A DNA stretch of 64,000 nt from Cupriavidus sp. D39 (GCF_026627925.1 NZ_JAPNLE010000009.1:186001-250000); one strand, 5' to 3'. Counted from the first letter of the stretch, positions 36,567 through 46,560 are shown. The notes: a model not told the origin generated them from the letters alone. Program-made: numbers and translations.

Positions 36567-36948
36567 GGTGTATCTCCTGGATGCGCGCGATAGCGAGCGT
36601 CGATTGGCCACGGTTAAAGAGGGCGGGCACGTCTCATGCGGATCGCGCGACGACTGCAAATCACGATGTCGCCCGTCAGAGGATTCTAGAAGCGTGCCGC
36701 CGGCGCTTGTTGATCCGCGTCAAGCTTGTGCGTTCCATCGCGCGGCAAGGGCGTGCTGGCGGCGAGCCTCAAGCTTGCGGCGCATCAAGCATGTTGCAAA
36801 TGCTTGGTCCAGACTGGATGCAGCGATCCCGCGCTCAGCCTGAGCGCGCAGATCGCCAGAAGCCCGAGGTTGAGCCAGCGGTGGCAGGCGAGGCTGCGCA
36901 GGCGCCATTTGGCCATCAATCCGCCATCGATCCGCCATCAATCCGCTA
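36567..36948. other. Gene-free spacer upstream of phasin, with 11-bp tandem repeats at its end
   Basis: Carries the phasin promoter side. No convincing -35/-10 pair or protein frame stood out. The last 37 bases enter the CCATCAATCCG repeat array. Confidence 0.5.
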
Positions 36949-36955
36949 TCAATCG
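36912..36955 (+). repeat. Four near-identical 11-bp tandem repeats
   Basis: CCATCAATCCG, CCATCGATCCG, CCATCAATCCG and CTATCAATCGC follow directly, differing by one to three bases. The array overlaps the last codons of the DUF883-type gene. Confidence 0.85.
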
Positions 36956-37284
36956 CGGCGCAGGATCGACATGGCAACCAGCACCCCGCATAGGGCGCCA
37001 ACCGCTGCGGCCGCGCCAAGCGTGCGCCATGGGTGCGCTTGCACATACTCCTCTCCCGCATCGGCCCAATCGCGGACCTGATCGCGGCCTTGCGCTTGCA
37101 GCTTCCGCAGGCGCAGCTGCAGCGCCTCCAGCCGCACCTTGAACTGTTCACGGGCTTGGCCGGCTTGCTCGCCGGTCAAGGCGGCGGCGTCGCGCAGCAA
37201 TGCCTGCACATCGGATAGCAGGACGTTGACATCGTGCTGTAGCGTGGCGCGGTGTACGGAAAATGCGGATCTGACGTCGTTCAT
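36949..37284 (-). CDS. DUF883 (ElaB/YqjD-like) membrane-anchored protein
   Basis: 111 residues, ATG 37284 after CCAGGAGTGCGCA. It has a long N-terminal helix (VNVLLSDVQALLRDAAALTG, EQFKVRLEALQLRLRKLQ), then the family motif DAGEEYVQAHPWRTLGAAAAVGALCGVLVAM, a glycine/alanine-rich C-terminal membrane anchor. Family members bind stationary-phase ribosomes and tether them to the inner membrane in E. coli. The Arg-rich end LRRD is conserved. Confidence 0.88.
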   Translation of the reverse strand: MNDVRSAFSVHRATLQHDVNVLLSDVQALLRDAAALTGEQAGQAREQFKVRLEALQLRLRKLQAQGRDQVRDWADAGEEYVQAHPWRTLGAAAAVGALCGVLVAMSILRRD

Positions 37285-37679
37285 TGCGCACTCCTGGCTG
37301 GTTGAAACGATGAAGATACTGCGGGATGAAGCTAAGCCACATACCACTATAGATACGGCGCAGGCCCGCCGGTTGACCGGCATCAAGCCGCACAGCCTTG
37401 AAACGCGCAACGCCGAGGGCACGGACACAAGCGCTCTGACGCACGCCCCGCTGGCGGGTATCGCGTGCGCCGCCTGGTGACAGGCGCCACCCCCGATCCG
37501 TGCGCATCGTTCCAAATCTGGGACGCTGATATGCGCTGGTGGCACCTATTCGGCCGCTTGTGCAGAAAGCATACTTCCCTTTTTTCGCGCGAAGCCCAAC
37601 CCGAAGCGGCGGGCAGCCCGGGACCAGCGCGATGCAACGTGTCACCAAAGCAAGAATTACCCTTCACAAGGCCTTCGTC
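37285..37679. other. Gene-free divergent spacer between DUF883 and PagL genes
   Basis: 395 bp holding both promoters. I see no confident promoter elements. A short GC-rich hairpin around 37468-37490 (GCGCCGCCTGGTGACAGGCGCC) is the only structure noted. Confidence 0.45.
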
Positions 37680-38246
37680 ATGCTTCGATCTGTCTTCTCC
37701 TTCGTCCTGATTTCCAGCGCGTTTGCCAGCGCCGCGGCGCTTGCCGCGCCCGCCGGGGAGGATGCCTCGTGGTTCGATCCGGTTCGTCTCGGGGCCGCGC
37801 TGGGTGCGGGCGGTGAGGCTTCGATCGCACGCCTGGAGGCGCGATGGAACCTGAAGAACGACCTGTGGGCGACGAGCTCGCAGTCAATCCGCGTTCGCCT
37901 GGGTCTTGAAGCTTCCGTGGGTGGCTGGAATCCGCATGGCAGCAATAGCAACCTCATGGGCGATGTGGGCTTTACGCCCATCTTCCGGGTCCAGGGGGCG
38001 GGTCGCTCGGGGCCCTTCGCCGAGATTGGCGCCGGCGTGCACTTGCTGTCCCGCACGCGCATCTCGGACGCCAAGGTCTTCTCGACGGCGTTCCAGTTTG
38101 GCGATCGCATTGCGGCAGGCTACCGGTTTGGCGACGCGATCGACTCGGAACTGGCGGTGCGTTTCCAGCATTACTCCAATGCCGGCATCAAGGAACCGAA
38201 CCCCGGTATCAACTTCTACATGCTTCAGTACTCGGCACGCTTCTAA
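37680..38246 (+). CDS. pagL: Lipid A 3-O-deacylase, PagL family
   Basis: Outer-membrane beta-barrel esterase of 188 residues that removes the 3-position acyl chain of lipid A. ATG 37680 gives a signal peptide of about 23 residues (ALAAP). An in-frame ATG at 37632 would add 16 residues. The active-site block FQHYSNAGIKEPNPGINF near the C-terminus carries the His-x-Ser and Glu of PagL. Barrel strands alternate throughout and the terminal residue is Phe. No damage seen. Confidence 0.88.
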   Translation: MLRSVFSFVLISSAFASAAALAAPAGEDASWFDPVRLGAALGAGGEASIARLEARWNLKNDLWATSSQSIRVRLGLEASVGGWNPHGSNSNLMGDVGFTPIFRVQGAGRSGPFAEIGAGVHLLSRTRISDAKVFSTAFQFGDRIAAGYRFGDAIDSELAVRFQHYSNAGIKEPNPGINFYMLQYSARF

Positions 38247-38304
38247 GCGGTATCGGGGCCCGGGCTCAGGCGGGAGCGATGCCGTACCGGCAGCCAATGC
38301 GCAG

Positions 38305-39344
38305 CGGGGTTTTGATGCTTCTAGCTGCTGATGCAGAATAGCATGAGTGGGCGATGTTTTAGCGCTTCTAGCTGCTGTCGCGGCTGTACGGTGTTGGCCG
38401 ATTTAGAACGTGTGAGATGTCACTTTTCTTTACTCGTAAAGAAAAGTAACCAAAGAAAGCGATCCTTGCAGGAGGCTGGCGTGGCGTCATTGGGAACCCC
38501 AATGATTTCGTCGTACGGCCCCGGGTTTTAATTAACTCGTGCCGTTACCGGTTTAAAAGGCCACGATCCTGTTAATGACGCTGGTTTCGTGGTGAGGCCC
38601 CCGGTAGCAGCATCCCTGCCCATTCGCCCATCTGCCGGTACCGGATCGGAGCATCACGATATATCACGCCGTGATGGTTTCGTGGTGGGGTGGGCGCGGT
38701 GGTAATCTCCCCGGAATTATTTTTCGGTGCCACCGCGCCCACGACGGAAACGGGACGCTTGCAACTTCGTGGCCACCCGCGCCGCGAGCGACAGACGGCA
38801 TGAAACATGTGGTGGTGGCTACCGGTGGGGGCCACCACGAATCCCCGGGCATTCGCAGCGTCGTGGTGGTCTAAACTGGTAACGGCACGAGTTAATTAAA
38901 ACCCGGGGCCTGACGACGAAACCATTGGGCTGCGCAACCCCGACACGCCAGCCTCCTGCAAGGATCGCTTTCTTTTGGTTACTTTTCTTTACGAGTAAAG
39001 AAAAGTGACATCTCACACGTTCTAAAACGGCCAACACCGTACAGCCGCGACAGCAGCTAGAAGCGCTAAAACATCGCCCACTCACGCTATTCTGAATCAG
39101 CAGCTAGAAGCGCTAAAACATCGCCCACTCACGCTATTCCGCATCAGCAGCTAGAAGCGCTAAAACATCGCCCACTCACGCTATTCCGCATCAGCAGCTA
39201 GAAACGCTAAAACATCGCCCACTCACGCTATTCTGCATCAGCAGCTAGAAGCGCTAAAACATCGCCCACTCACGCTATTCTGCATCAGCAGCTAGAAGCA
39301 TGAAAACCCCGCCCACAAGAGACACCCCCGCGTCAGCGGGCCAC
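38305..39344 (-). repeat. Palindromic non-coding repeat element, copy B, intact
   Basis: About 1.04 kb. Left and right arms of roughly 190 bp are inverted copies of each other. Each includes ACTTTTCTTTAC/GTAAAGAAAAGT hairpins, GATCCTTGCAGGAGGCTGG and AATTAACTCGTGCCGTTACC. The roughly 350-bp centre holds repeated TTTCGTGGTG motifs in both orientations and a large GC-rich inverted repeat (GTGGGCGCGGTGG / CCACCGCGCCCAC). Read from the end GTGGCCCGCTGACGCGGG, arms and centre are in the same order as copy A. No shared open frame, so it behaves as a non-autonomous repeat. Confidence 0.88.
39052..39286 (+). repeat. Five 47-bp tandem units at the right end of element B
   Basis: Units start at 39052, 39099, 39146, 39193 and 39240, each beginning AGCAGCTAGAAGCGCTAAAA and ending near CTATTCTGCATC, with one or two substitutions. 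A diverged partial sixth unit starts at 39287. Copy A has no full unit at its equivalent end. Both copies have one unit at the other end. Confidence 0.95.
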
Positions 39345-39526
39345 AAGCAATACACATCGCACACTTCCCCCAACCTACTCGGGGTGCGCGGCCCTGGATT
39401 CGGAAACCAACGGCTGGTGCCGTTCATAGAGCCCGCCGCCGAGAAAGCCAATCTTCAACAGACGCGATTTGCCCGCCGCCTGCTGCTTGCCGTCCGCGAT
39501 CGCCCCCTTGAGCTGGACGATAGGTT

Positions 39527-40342
39527 CTAAGACAGGCGTGCGATCTCCTCGAGCAGCGCCGCCTCCATCGCCTCGATCGGCGCGCGTGCACAGCCGGTGT
39601 AGAACTCCACCTGGGCACATGCCTGGTGCAACATCATGCGCGTGCCGTCGATGGTGCGACAGCCAAGCGCGGCGGCATCCCGGATCAGTTTGCTCCTGAC
39701 CGGGATAAACGCAGCATCCATGACAATCAAATGGGATGCGAGTTGCCCCGTGACAGGGTTGACATCGGGTGCGCGAAAGCCGGCGGCCGTCGCGTTGGCG
39801 AGCATGTCGAAGTCTGCCGCACGGAAGTCGGCCAAGGCGCCACCGAAGCGCAGGCCAAGCGAGGCGGCCAGTTCCTCGCCGCGCGCCGCGGTGCGATTGA
39901 ACACGGTCACTGCGGCGCCGGCCTCAACCAAGCCGTAGGCCATGGCACGCGCGGCGCCGCCAGCGCCAAGCAGCGCGATGCGCTTGCCCGCTAGCTCGGT
40001 CACTTCCTCGAAGGCACGCACGGCACCGATGCAATCGGTGTTGTAACCGGTCAGCACGCCATCGATATTGTTGATGGTATTGACCGCGCCAATGGCGCGC
40101 GCGGTCTCGTCGAGCCGGTCGAGGTGGGGGATGACGGCCTGCTTGTGCGGCATCGACACGTTCATGCCGCGCACGCCCAGCGCCCGGATCGACTGCACGG
40201 CGCCAGGCACGTCCTGCACGCCGAAGCACACAAAGGTGTAGTCGATCTCGAGCGCCCGATAGGCAGCGTTGTGGATGCGCACGTTGAAAGTGAAGGGCTC
40301 GCCCATGATCGAGCCGCACAGCGTGGGAATGGAACGGGGCAT
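39527..40342 (-). CDS. aroE: Shikimate dehydrogenase homologue (AroE family)
   Basis: NADP(H)-dependent shikimate/quinate-type dehydrogenase, 271 residues. The substrate domain has NVSMPHKQAVIPHLD (catalytic Lys) and GYNTDCIGAV (catalytic Asp). The nucleotide loop is LLGAGGAARAMAYGLVEAG, followed by VFNRTAARGEELA. It is the last gene of the kgu-type operon, 36 bp after kguD. This suggests a catabolic or side role, with the biosynthetic aroE probably elsewhere. It may act on a polyol or sugar acid related to the imported substrate. Confidence 0.88.
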   Translation of the reverse strand: MPRSIPTLCGSIMGEPFTFNVRIHNAAYRALEIDYTFVCFGVQDVPGAVQSIRALGVRGMNVSMPHKQAVIPHLDRLDETARAIGAVNTINNIDGVLTGYNTDCIGAVRAFEEVTELAGKRIALLGAGGAARAMAYGLVEAGAAVTVFNRTAARGEELAASLGLRFGGALADFRAADFDMLANATAAGFRAPDVNPVTGQLASHLIVMDAAFIPVRSKLIRDAAALGCRTIDGTRMMLHQACAQVEFYTGCARAPIEAMEAALLEEIARLS

Positions 40343-40378
40343 TGCGGATTGTCCTTGCGGGGAAAATTGGACCGCGGC

Positions 40379-41356
40379 CTAGGCGGCATGGGCTGACAGA
40401 TCGAAGCGCGCGGCGGGTGGCCGGCCGGCCAGCGCGTCCAGCAGATTGCGGGTGGCCAGTTCGGCCATGGCGCGACGGGTCTCGTGCGTGGCCGAGCCGA
40501 TATGGGGCAGGGCTGTCACCCGCGGATGGCTGCGCAGCGGCGAATCCAGCGGCAGCGGCTCGGTGGCGAAGACGTCGAGCCCGGCCGCGCGCAGGTGGCC
40601 GCTGTCGAGCGCATCGAGCAGCGCGCCTTCCTGCACGATCTGGCCGCGGGCACCGTTGACAAAGATGGCGCCCGGTTTCATCAGCGCGAACTCGCGCCGG
40701 CCCATCAAGCCGCGCGTGCTCTCGGTCAGGGGCAGCGTGACGGCGACGACATCGGCCCGCCGCAAGGCGTCGTCGAGGTCCGTCCGGGTGGCGCGTCCCA
40801 CGAGATCGGGCGGTTCCCCGGCAATCTCGTTGACGTAGAACACTTCCATGCCGAAGCCAAGCGCTGCGCGGCGCGCCACCGCCTGGCCGATGCGCCCGAA
40901 GCCGAGGATCGCCAGGGTCTTGCCGTGGACGTCCCAGCCGAACAGGTTCTCACCGATATTGGCAGCCCATCGGCCTTCGCGTACATGGGCGGCAAGTTCG
41001 ACCAGGCGGCGGCTGGTTGCCATGATGAGCGCAAAGACGGTGTCTGCGGTGGTTTCGGTGAGTACGCCGGGTGTATGGCACAGCGCAATCCCGCGCCGGC
41101 GCAAGCAGGCAAGGTCATAGTTGTCGACCCCCACCGAGATACTCGAAATCACCTCCAGCTGGCCGGCGTCGGCCAGTTCGGCCGCGCCGAGCTTGACGCT
41201 GGAGCCGATCAGGCCGTGGGCGGTTGCCAGCGCGGCGCGAAAGGCCGGCTGCTGTGCCGGCTGGCGCGGGTCGGCGACGATCACGTCATGCTCCGACTCG
41301 ATCCTGGCGAGCAGGTCATGCGGAATGGGACGGAACACCAGAACATTCTTGCGCAT
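40379..41356 (-). CDS. kguD: 2-hydroxyacid dehydrogenase, probable 2-ketogluconate(-6-phosphate) reductase KguD
   Basis: D-isomer-specific NAD(P) dehydrogenase, 325 residues from ATG 41356. Cofactor motif is LAILGFGRIGQAVARRA near residue 150. Catalytic Arg is in FVNGARGQIV, Glu in VFATEPLP and His in ALPHIGSATHE. The KguD role is assigned from context: kguE, kguK and kguD are consecutive, under a PtxS-like regulator with the known PtxS palindrome. In pseudomonads KguD reduces 2-keto-6-phosphogluconate to 6-phosphogluconate. Confidence 0.82.
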   Translation of the reverse strand: MRKNVLVFRPIPHDLLARIESEHDVIVADPRQPAQQPAFRAALATAHGLIGSSVKLGAAELADAGQLEVISSISVGVDNYDLACLRRRGIALCHTPGVLTETTADTVFALIMATSRRLVELAAHVREGRWAANIGENLFGWDVHGKTLAILGFGRIGQAVARRAALGFGMEVFYVNEIAGEPPDLVGRATRTDLDDALRRADVVAVTLPLTESTRGLMGRREFALMKPGAIFVNGARGQIVQEGALLDALDSGHLRAAGLDVFATEPLPLDSPLRSHPRVTALPHIGSATHETRRAMAELATRNLLDALAGRPPAARFDLSAHAA

Positions 41357-41376
41357 AGGAAATCCTTGCTGTGGTT

Positions 41377-42333
41377 TCACAGGCTGGCGGCAGCCAGCAG
41401 GGCACGGGTCGGCAGGCCTTCCGTATCGCCCCGTACCTGCACCGCCCGCGCGCCGATCCATGCGCCTCGCCGGACGGCGTCGGCCACCGGCCGGCCTTCC
41501 AGCAGCGCGCTGATGACGCCCACGGCAAAGCCATCGCCGGCGCCGACGGTGTCGACAACACGCTTGACGCTGAACGCCGGGACATGGCCGGTGCCGGCCT
41601 CGCCATCGAAGTAGGCGCCGTCTGCGCCCAGCTTCACGACTACCAGCCTGGCACCGCGTTCACGGTAGAAGGCGGCAATGCGTTCCGGCTCGGCTTGCCC
41701 GGTGAGGAAGCGGCCTTCCTCGATGCCGGGCAGCACCCAGTCGCACTGTTGCGCCAGGTCGTTCAGCGTCTCGCGCATCATCTCGGGCGTGGCCCACAAG
41801 GCGGGCCGCAAATTGGGATCGAACGAGATCGTGCGGCCGGCAGCCCGCATGGTGGAGATGGCCTGGCGCGTGGCGGCCTGCGTGCCTTCGGCGAGCGCAG
41901 GGAACACGCCGGTGACGTGCAGGTGCCGTGAGCGCCGCAGCCACCTGTCGTCGATGTGAGCAGGGTGCATGCGGCTCGCCGCCGAGCCGCGGCGATGGTA
42001 CTCGACGGGCGGATCACTGCCGTCGTCGACCCGGCCCTTGAACTGAAAACCCGTGCGCTCGCCGGGCTCGCACACCACCTGGCTGCAATCCACGCCTTCC
42101 CGGCGCATTTCACCGAGCAGGTAGCGCGCCATCGAATCATCGCCCAGGCGGCTGGCCCAGCCGACCTTCAGGCCCAGGCGCGACAGGCCAATGGCCACAT
42201 TGGTCTCGGCACCTGCGGTGCGCTTGTGAAAGGTCTGCACGCCTTCGAGCGGCCCGGCTTCGCCGGCCACCAGCATCAGCATCGCCTCGCCCAGCGTTAC
42301 CACGTCAAGACCGACGTCAAGATCGGGGCTCAT
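41377..42333 (-). CDS. kguK: PfkB-family sugar kinase, probable 2-ketogluconate kinase KguK
   Basis: 318-residue ribokinase-fold enzyme. Substrate/N-terminal region GEAMLMLVAGEAGPLEGVQTF and KRTAGAETNVAIGLSRLG match KDG/2-ketogluconate kinases. The C-terminal signature VDTVGAGDGFAVGVISALLEG contains the catalytic Asp and anion hole. The start codon overlaps the kguE stop by four bases. Phosphorylating imported 2-ketogluconate is the expected step. 2-keto-3-deoxygluconate is the alternative substrate. Confidence 0.85.
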   Translation of the reverse strand: MSPDLDVGLDVVTLGEAMLMLVAGEAGPLEGVQTFHKRTAGAETNVAIGLSRLGLKVGWASRLGDDSMARYLLGEMRREGVDCSQVVCEPGERTGFQFKGRVDDGSDPPVEYHRRGSAASRMHPAHIDDRWLRRSRHLHVTGVFPALAEGTQAATRQAISTMRAAGRTISFDPNLRPALWATPEMMRETLNDLAQQCDWVLPGIEEGRFLTGQAEPERIAAFYRERGARLVVVKLGADGAYFDGEAGTGHVPAFSVKRVVDTVGAGDGFAVGVISALLEGRPVADAVRRGAWIGARAVQVRGDTEGLPTRALLAAASL

Positions 42334-43122
42334 GCGGGGATCTCCACCGAGCGCAGCAGTTCGACATGACTACGCGTGACCCGCACCAGGTCTTCCAGGT
42401 CTTGCCCTTGCAGCGGAAACTCAATGGCGCGCGCAACGTCGGCGGGCAGGCGGCGCAATACGCTGCGCCACGGGGCCGCCGATTGGTCCAGCGGCACCGC
42501 GATCCACTTGGCAGGCGTGCGCAGCACGCCTTGCAGTGCACGTAGCCGACCTGGGCGGCGAAGGCCTGCGCGGCATCGAGCGGATCCTCGCCCGTCCAGT
42601 GCCAGTTACCCATATCGAAGGTCATCGGCACGCGCTTGCCGAGGGCCGTGGCACGCGCGAGGAAGTCGCGCAGCGGCGGTACGGTGCCGGCACGGGCGGT
42701 CTGGTCGTTCTCCACGACGAGTTCGATGCCGTCGTGGCGCAACCAAGGGAGCAACCCTTCAAGCGCCGTGCCTTCGCGGTAGCCGCCCAGCGACATCTTG
42801 ACCCGGGTGGCACCGATCGCCAGCGCCGTCGTGAAGGCCCGGTCGAGCGCGGCGGCATCGAGGCTGCCGGTTTCGCTCCAGAGGCCTTCCGGGCTCGACC
42901 AGACCACGGCCAGCCCGTGCTGCTCGGCGACCTCGCGCTGTTCCCTGACTTCATCGTTGTGGCCGCGCTGGAGTTCGCCGCGGTATTCCACGCCGTCCGC
43001 GCCTGCTGCCGCGGCAATCCGCGCCAGCGCGGCCTGTCCGTCGCGGCGGGCGAGGTCGGCGCCATAGGCGGTGAGCGAAATCAGCACCGGCGGCGGGGAA
43101 GAGCTACCTTGTTGGCGCTGGG

Positions 43123-43126
<4 letters not shown>
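42330..43126 (-). CDS. kguE: Xylose-isomerase-like TIM-barrel protein, KguE type, one single-base loss
   Basis: About 265 residues of the sugar isomerase/epimerase barrel (AP_endonuc_2 superfamily). Features: GADGVEYRGELQRG, VKMSLGGYREG, ELVVENDQTA (metal Glu), FDMGNWHWTGEDP (metal Asp and His) and VGYVHCK. The break at 42529-42530 is followed by GVLRTPAKWIAVPLDQS and a C-terminus typical of KguE. ATG overlaps the ATPase stop. The exact reaction of KguE is not settled in the literature I know. Operon position supports the name. Confidence 0.8.
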
Positions 43127-43843
<717 letters not shown>

Positions 43844-43857
<14 letters not shown>

Positions 43858-44494
43858 GGAGCCTCCTTTCCATGCGCCTTGCTGCCGACGAAAGCGGGAA
43901 GCAAAGCGCGAAGTAGATAAGTGCGACGACGACGAAGACCGCGAAGGGCTGGAAGGTCGCGTTGTTGATCAGTTGGCCGGCGCGGGTCAGTTCGATGACG
44001 CCGATGATGGAAGTGATCGAGGTGTTCTTGACCAGCTGGACCGAGAAGCCCACCGTGGGCGGCAGGGCCAGCCGGACGGCTTGCGGCAGCACGACGAAGC
44101 GCAGTTGCTGCCAGCGGGTGAGGGCGAGCGCTTCGCTGGCCTCCCACTGCCCTTGCGGCACGGCCTCGATGGAGCCGCGCCAGATCTCGCCAAGATAGGC
44201 GCTGGCGTAGATCGACATCGCCAGCATGGCCGCGACCATCGGCGACAGCTTGAGGCCAAGCACGGAGAGGCCGTAGTAGCTCAGGAACAGCACGATCAGC
44301 ACGGGCGTGCCTTGCACGACCTGGATATAGACCGTGCTGGCGAGGCGTAGGAAGGCGCTTCTCGAGGTGCGCGCCAGCGCCACCATGAAACCGGCCAGCG
44401 TGCCGCCGATAGCGGCCAGCAAGGTCACCCACAGCGTCCAGCGTGCTGCCAGGAGCAGGATTTCAAGATGATTCCAGGAGAACTCGGTGATCAT
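43844..44494 (-). CDS. Polar amino acid-type ABC transporter permease, distal
   Basis: 216 residues, five hydrophobic segments. VYIQVVQGTPVLIVLFLSYYGL and the EAA loop QWEASEALALTRWQQLRFVVLPQAVRLALPP are the HisMQ-family hallmarks. Its start overlaps the stop of the other permease by four bases, so the two probably form a heterodimer. Confidence 0.92.
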
Positions 44495-45249
44495 TTTGCG
44501 CTCCCTGCAACCGCCGGCGTCAGCTGCGCATGCGCCATGGGCTGAACGCGGGCAGTGCGCGCGACCTTTCTAGCGCGTGCCACCACGCGGCGCCGCCTGA
44601 AAACGAGATTGCCGATCAGGGCGAACATGGCGCGCAACAGCAGGGCCAGCCCGATATAGATGAACATGACGAGGATGTAGCTCTCGAAGGTGCGGAAGGT
44701 CTGCGAATCGATCTGGCTTGCGACCGCCGTCAACTCTTCCACCGAAATCGCCGACACTACGCTTGAGGTCAGCATCATCAGCGTGAACTGGCTGGTCAGT
44801 GCCGGATAGACCTTCTCGAAGGCCGGCACCAGGGCGACGTGGCGGATCAGTTGCCAGCGCGTCATGCCCAGCGCCGCGGCGGCTTCGAGTTGCGAGCGGT
44901 GAACCGCCTGCAGGCCGGCCCGGATGATCTCGGTCGAGTAGGCGCCGAGGTTGACGGTCATGGCAATCACCGCTGCGGTGATGGCATCGATCTGCAGGCC
45001 GACGGTAGGCAAGCCGAAGAAGATGATGAAGAGCTGGATCAGGAACGGCGTGTTGCGGATGGCCTCGACGTACGCCCTGGCGGCGCGCTGGAGCCAGGGA
45101 CCGCCGAAAGCGGCGGCAATGGCGCCGGCTGTACCGACCAGGGTGCCTAGCAGGATCGAGCCGAAGCTGAGCGCCAGCGTCATGGCCGCGCCCTCCGCGA
45201 AGCGATCCAGCTGCGACAACACCGGGGTCCATTCAAATTGGTAGTTCAT
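44491..45249 (-). CDS. Polar amino acid-type ABC transporter permease, proximal
   Basis: 252 residues from ATG 45249, preceded by CCAGGAGACCCGC. Upstream in-frame codons have no ribosome site. YVEAIRNTPFLIQLFIIFFGLP and the EAA loop QLEAAAALGMTRWQLIRHVALVPAFEKVYPAL mark HisMQ permeases. The C-terminus has a basic RRRRVVARARK tail. Confidence 0.92.
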   Translation of the reverse strand: MNYQFEWTPVLSQLDRFAEGAAMTLALSFGSILLGTLVGTAGAIAAAFGGPWLQRAARAYVEAIRNTPFLIQLFIIFFGLPTVGLQIDAITAAVIAMTVNLGAYSTEIIRAGLQAVHRSQLEAAAALGMTRWQLIRHVALVPAFEKVYPALTSQFTLMMLTSSVVSAISVEELTAVASQIDSQTFRTFESYILVMFIYIGLALLLRAMFALIGNLVFRRRRVVARARKVARTARVQPMAHAQLTPAVAGSAK

Positions 45250-45304
45250 GCGGGTCTCCTGGCGCGCCGGCTGGCGCTGGCGCGCAACGTCGGGCTTGCC
45301 GGGT

Positions 45305-46108
45305 TCAGAACGTCTGCAGCGCGGGCAGTGGCTTGCCGGTCCACTTCTGTGCAATGGCGTCGAGTTCGCCATTGAGCTTGACGTAGGAGATGGTGGTGTT
45401 GAGCCACTGGCGCAGCTCGAAGGCGTCCTTGCGCACGGCCATCGAGTTCGGTTGTACCGAGAAGGCGAACTTGGCGTCGAACTTGCCGGCGCCGCGTGCC
45501 TTCATGATCTCGTTGCCGGTGGTGCTGGGCAGGGCGATGGCGTCGACCTGGTTGCTGATCAACGCTTGCGCGCAGGTGGCGTCATCCTCGAAGCGGACGA
45601 CATTCATGCCCGGCACGGCCAGCCGGGTCAATGCCGTGTCCTGCGTGGTGCCGCGTGTCACGCCAACCTTCTTCTTCCCAAGTTCGGCCAGCTTGGCGTA
45701 CTTGGCCGCGACAGGCGCGAAGAGGGTCAGCTCGAAGGCGCTGTAGGGCGAGCTGAACATGATGGCCCGCGCCCGCTCGGGCGTCGGCGCCAAGGTAGCG
45801 ACCAGGAAATCGACCTTGCCGGCTTCCAGCGCCGGAATCCGGCTGGGCGAAGTGAGCGGCACGATATCGACCGGCACGCCAAGGTATTTGCCCAGCAGGT
45901 TGGCCACATCGACGTCATAGCCGGCGGGCTTGCCGGTGGCGTCCGTGGTGCCGAAGGGCGGCGCACCGGTCACCACGCCGATGGTGACCTTGCCCCGCTT
46001 GACGATCTCGGCGACGGTCTGTGCCTGGACCCCGATCGAGGCGCTCGCCAGGACCAGCAACGTGAGCACGGGCGCGGCCATGTGGCGCAACAAGCGTTGG
46101 ATATTCAT
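45305..46108 (-). CDS. ABC transporter periplasmic binding protein, family 3
   Basis: 267 residues, signal peptide about 1-30 (ASIGVQAQ). ATG follows CAGGAGACATAG. Family-3 features: VAEIVKRGKVTIGVVTGAPPFG, GYDVDVANLLGKYLGV, RIPALEAGKVDFLVATLAPTPERA and KKVGVTRGTTQD. The usual amino-acid-binding Arg of this family sits in TPERARAI. First gene of the operon, with two PtxS-like operators at 46171-46210 upstream. Given the enzymes that follow, the ligand may be 2-ketogluconate or a related sugar acid. Confidence 0.9.
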   Translation of the reverse strand: MNIQRLLRHMAAPVLTLLVLASASIGVQAQTVAEIVKRGKVTIGVVTGAPPFGTTDATGKPAGYDVDVANLLGKYLGVPVDIVPLTSPSRIPALEAGKVDFLVATLAPTPERARAIMFSSPYSAFELTLFAPVAAKYAKLAELGKKKVGVTRGTTQDTALTRLAVPGMNVVRFEDDATCAQALISNQVDAIALPSTTGNEIMKARGAGKFDAKFAFSVQPNSMAVRKDAFELRQWLNTTISYVKLNGELDAIAQKWTGKPLPALQTF

Positions 46109-46170
46109 CTATGTCTCCTGCACGTTCTGTGGAATGTGTCGCTGGCGTCGCAGCGCTCGGCAAATACGGT

Positions 46171-46210
46171 TCTGAAACCGGTTTCAGAATTATAGGAAAC
46201 CGGTTTCAGA
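46171..46210. promoter_or_regulatory. Two PtxS-type operators upstream of the kgu/ABC operon
   Basis: TCTGAAACCGGTTTCAGA at 46171-46188 is a perfect 18-bp palindrome. GGAAACCGGTTTCAGA at 46195-46210 repeats it, with centres 22 bp apart (two helical turns). The core TGAAACCGGTTTCA is the published PtxS site of pseudomonads. They lie 63-102 bp before the binding-protein start, suited to repression. Confidence 0.88.
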
Positions 46211-46279
46211 TCTCTAGCGGTGGAAACCCTTAGGGGTCGGAGCGGGGGAGCGGGGGAGTGGTTACGCTGTCGTGCTGGA

Positions 46280-46560
46280 AAACACCGCGGGCTTCGCTTG
46301 AAGTGGCTCCTAGCTAAGCCACCCCTCTCCCCGGCCCTCTCCCCCTGAGGGGAGAGGGAGAGACAGTCGTCATGGCGCGCGGATTTGGCCCGTTCGGCGG
46401 CTTCGGCTAATGCTTCAGGTCCGTCAGCAGTCTGAGGCTGCCTAAGCGGCAGCCTTCGCTTGCTGACCAAGCCGGATCTGCGTTGTCGTGCTCCCCTCTC
46501 CCGCGCGCGGGAGAGGGGCTGGGGAGAGGGCGGGCGCTCGTTACGCCGGCGCGCGGCAAG
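46280..46560. repeat. REP-like intergenic repeat, copy 1
   Basis: Contains GTGGCTCCTAGCTAAGCCA, then facing CTCTCCCC/GGGGAGAGG blocks and GGGCGGGCGCTCGTTACGCC. Closely related blocks occur at 58990-59215 and 59220-59350. No coding frame is conserved among the copies. Confidence 0.8.

Larger units (their letters stand above)
38247..39526. other. Gene-free region: palindromic element B and a short tail
   Basis: From 38305 to 39344 lies element B. The remainder, 39345-39526, has a minus-strand frame ending LLKIGFLGGGLYERHQPL. I do not recognise it as a gene, and it may be further repeat-associated sequence. Confidence 0.7.

Noticed and set aside
39052..39300. CRISPR array
   Set aside because: Units follow directly without unique spacers, and there are no cas genes. 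It is a plain tandem repeat.
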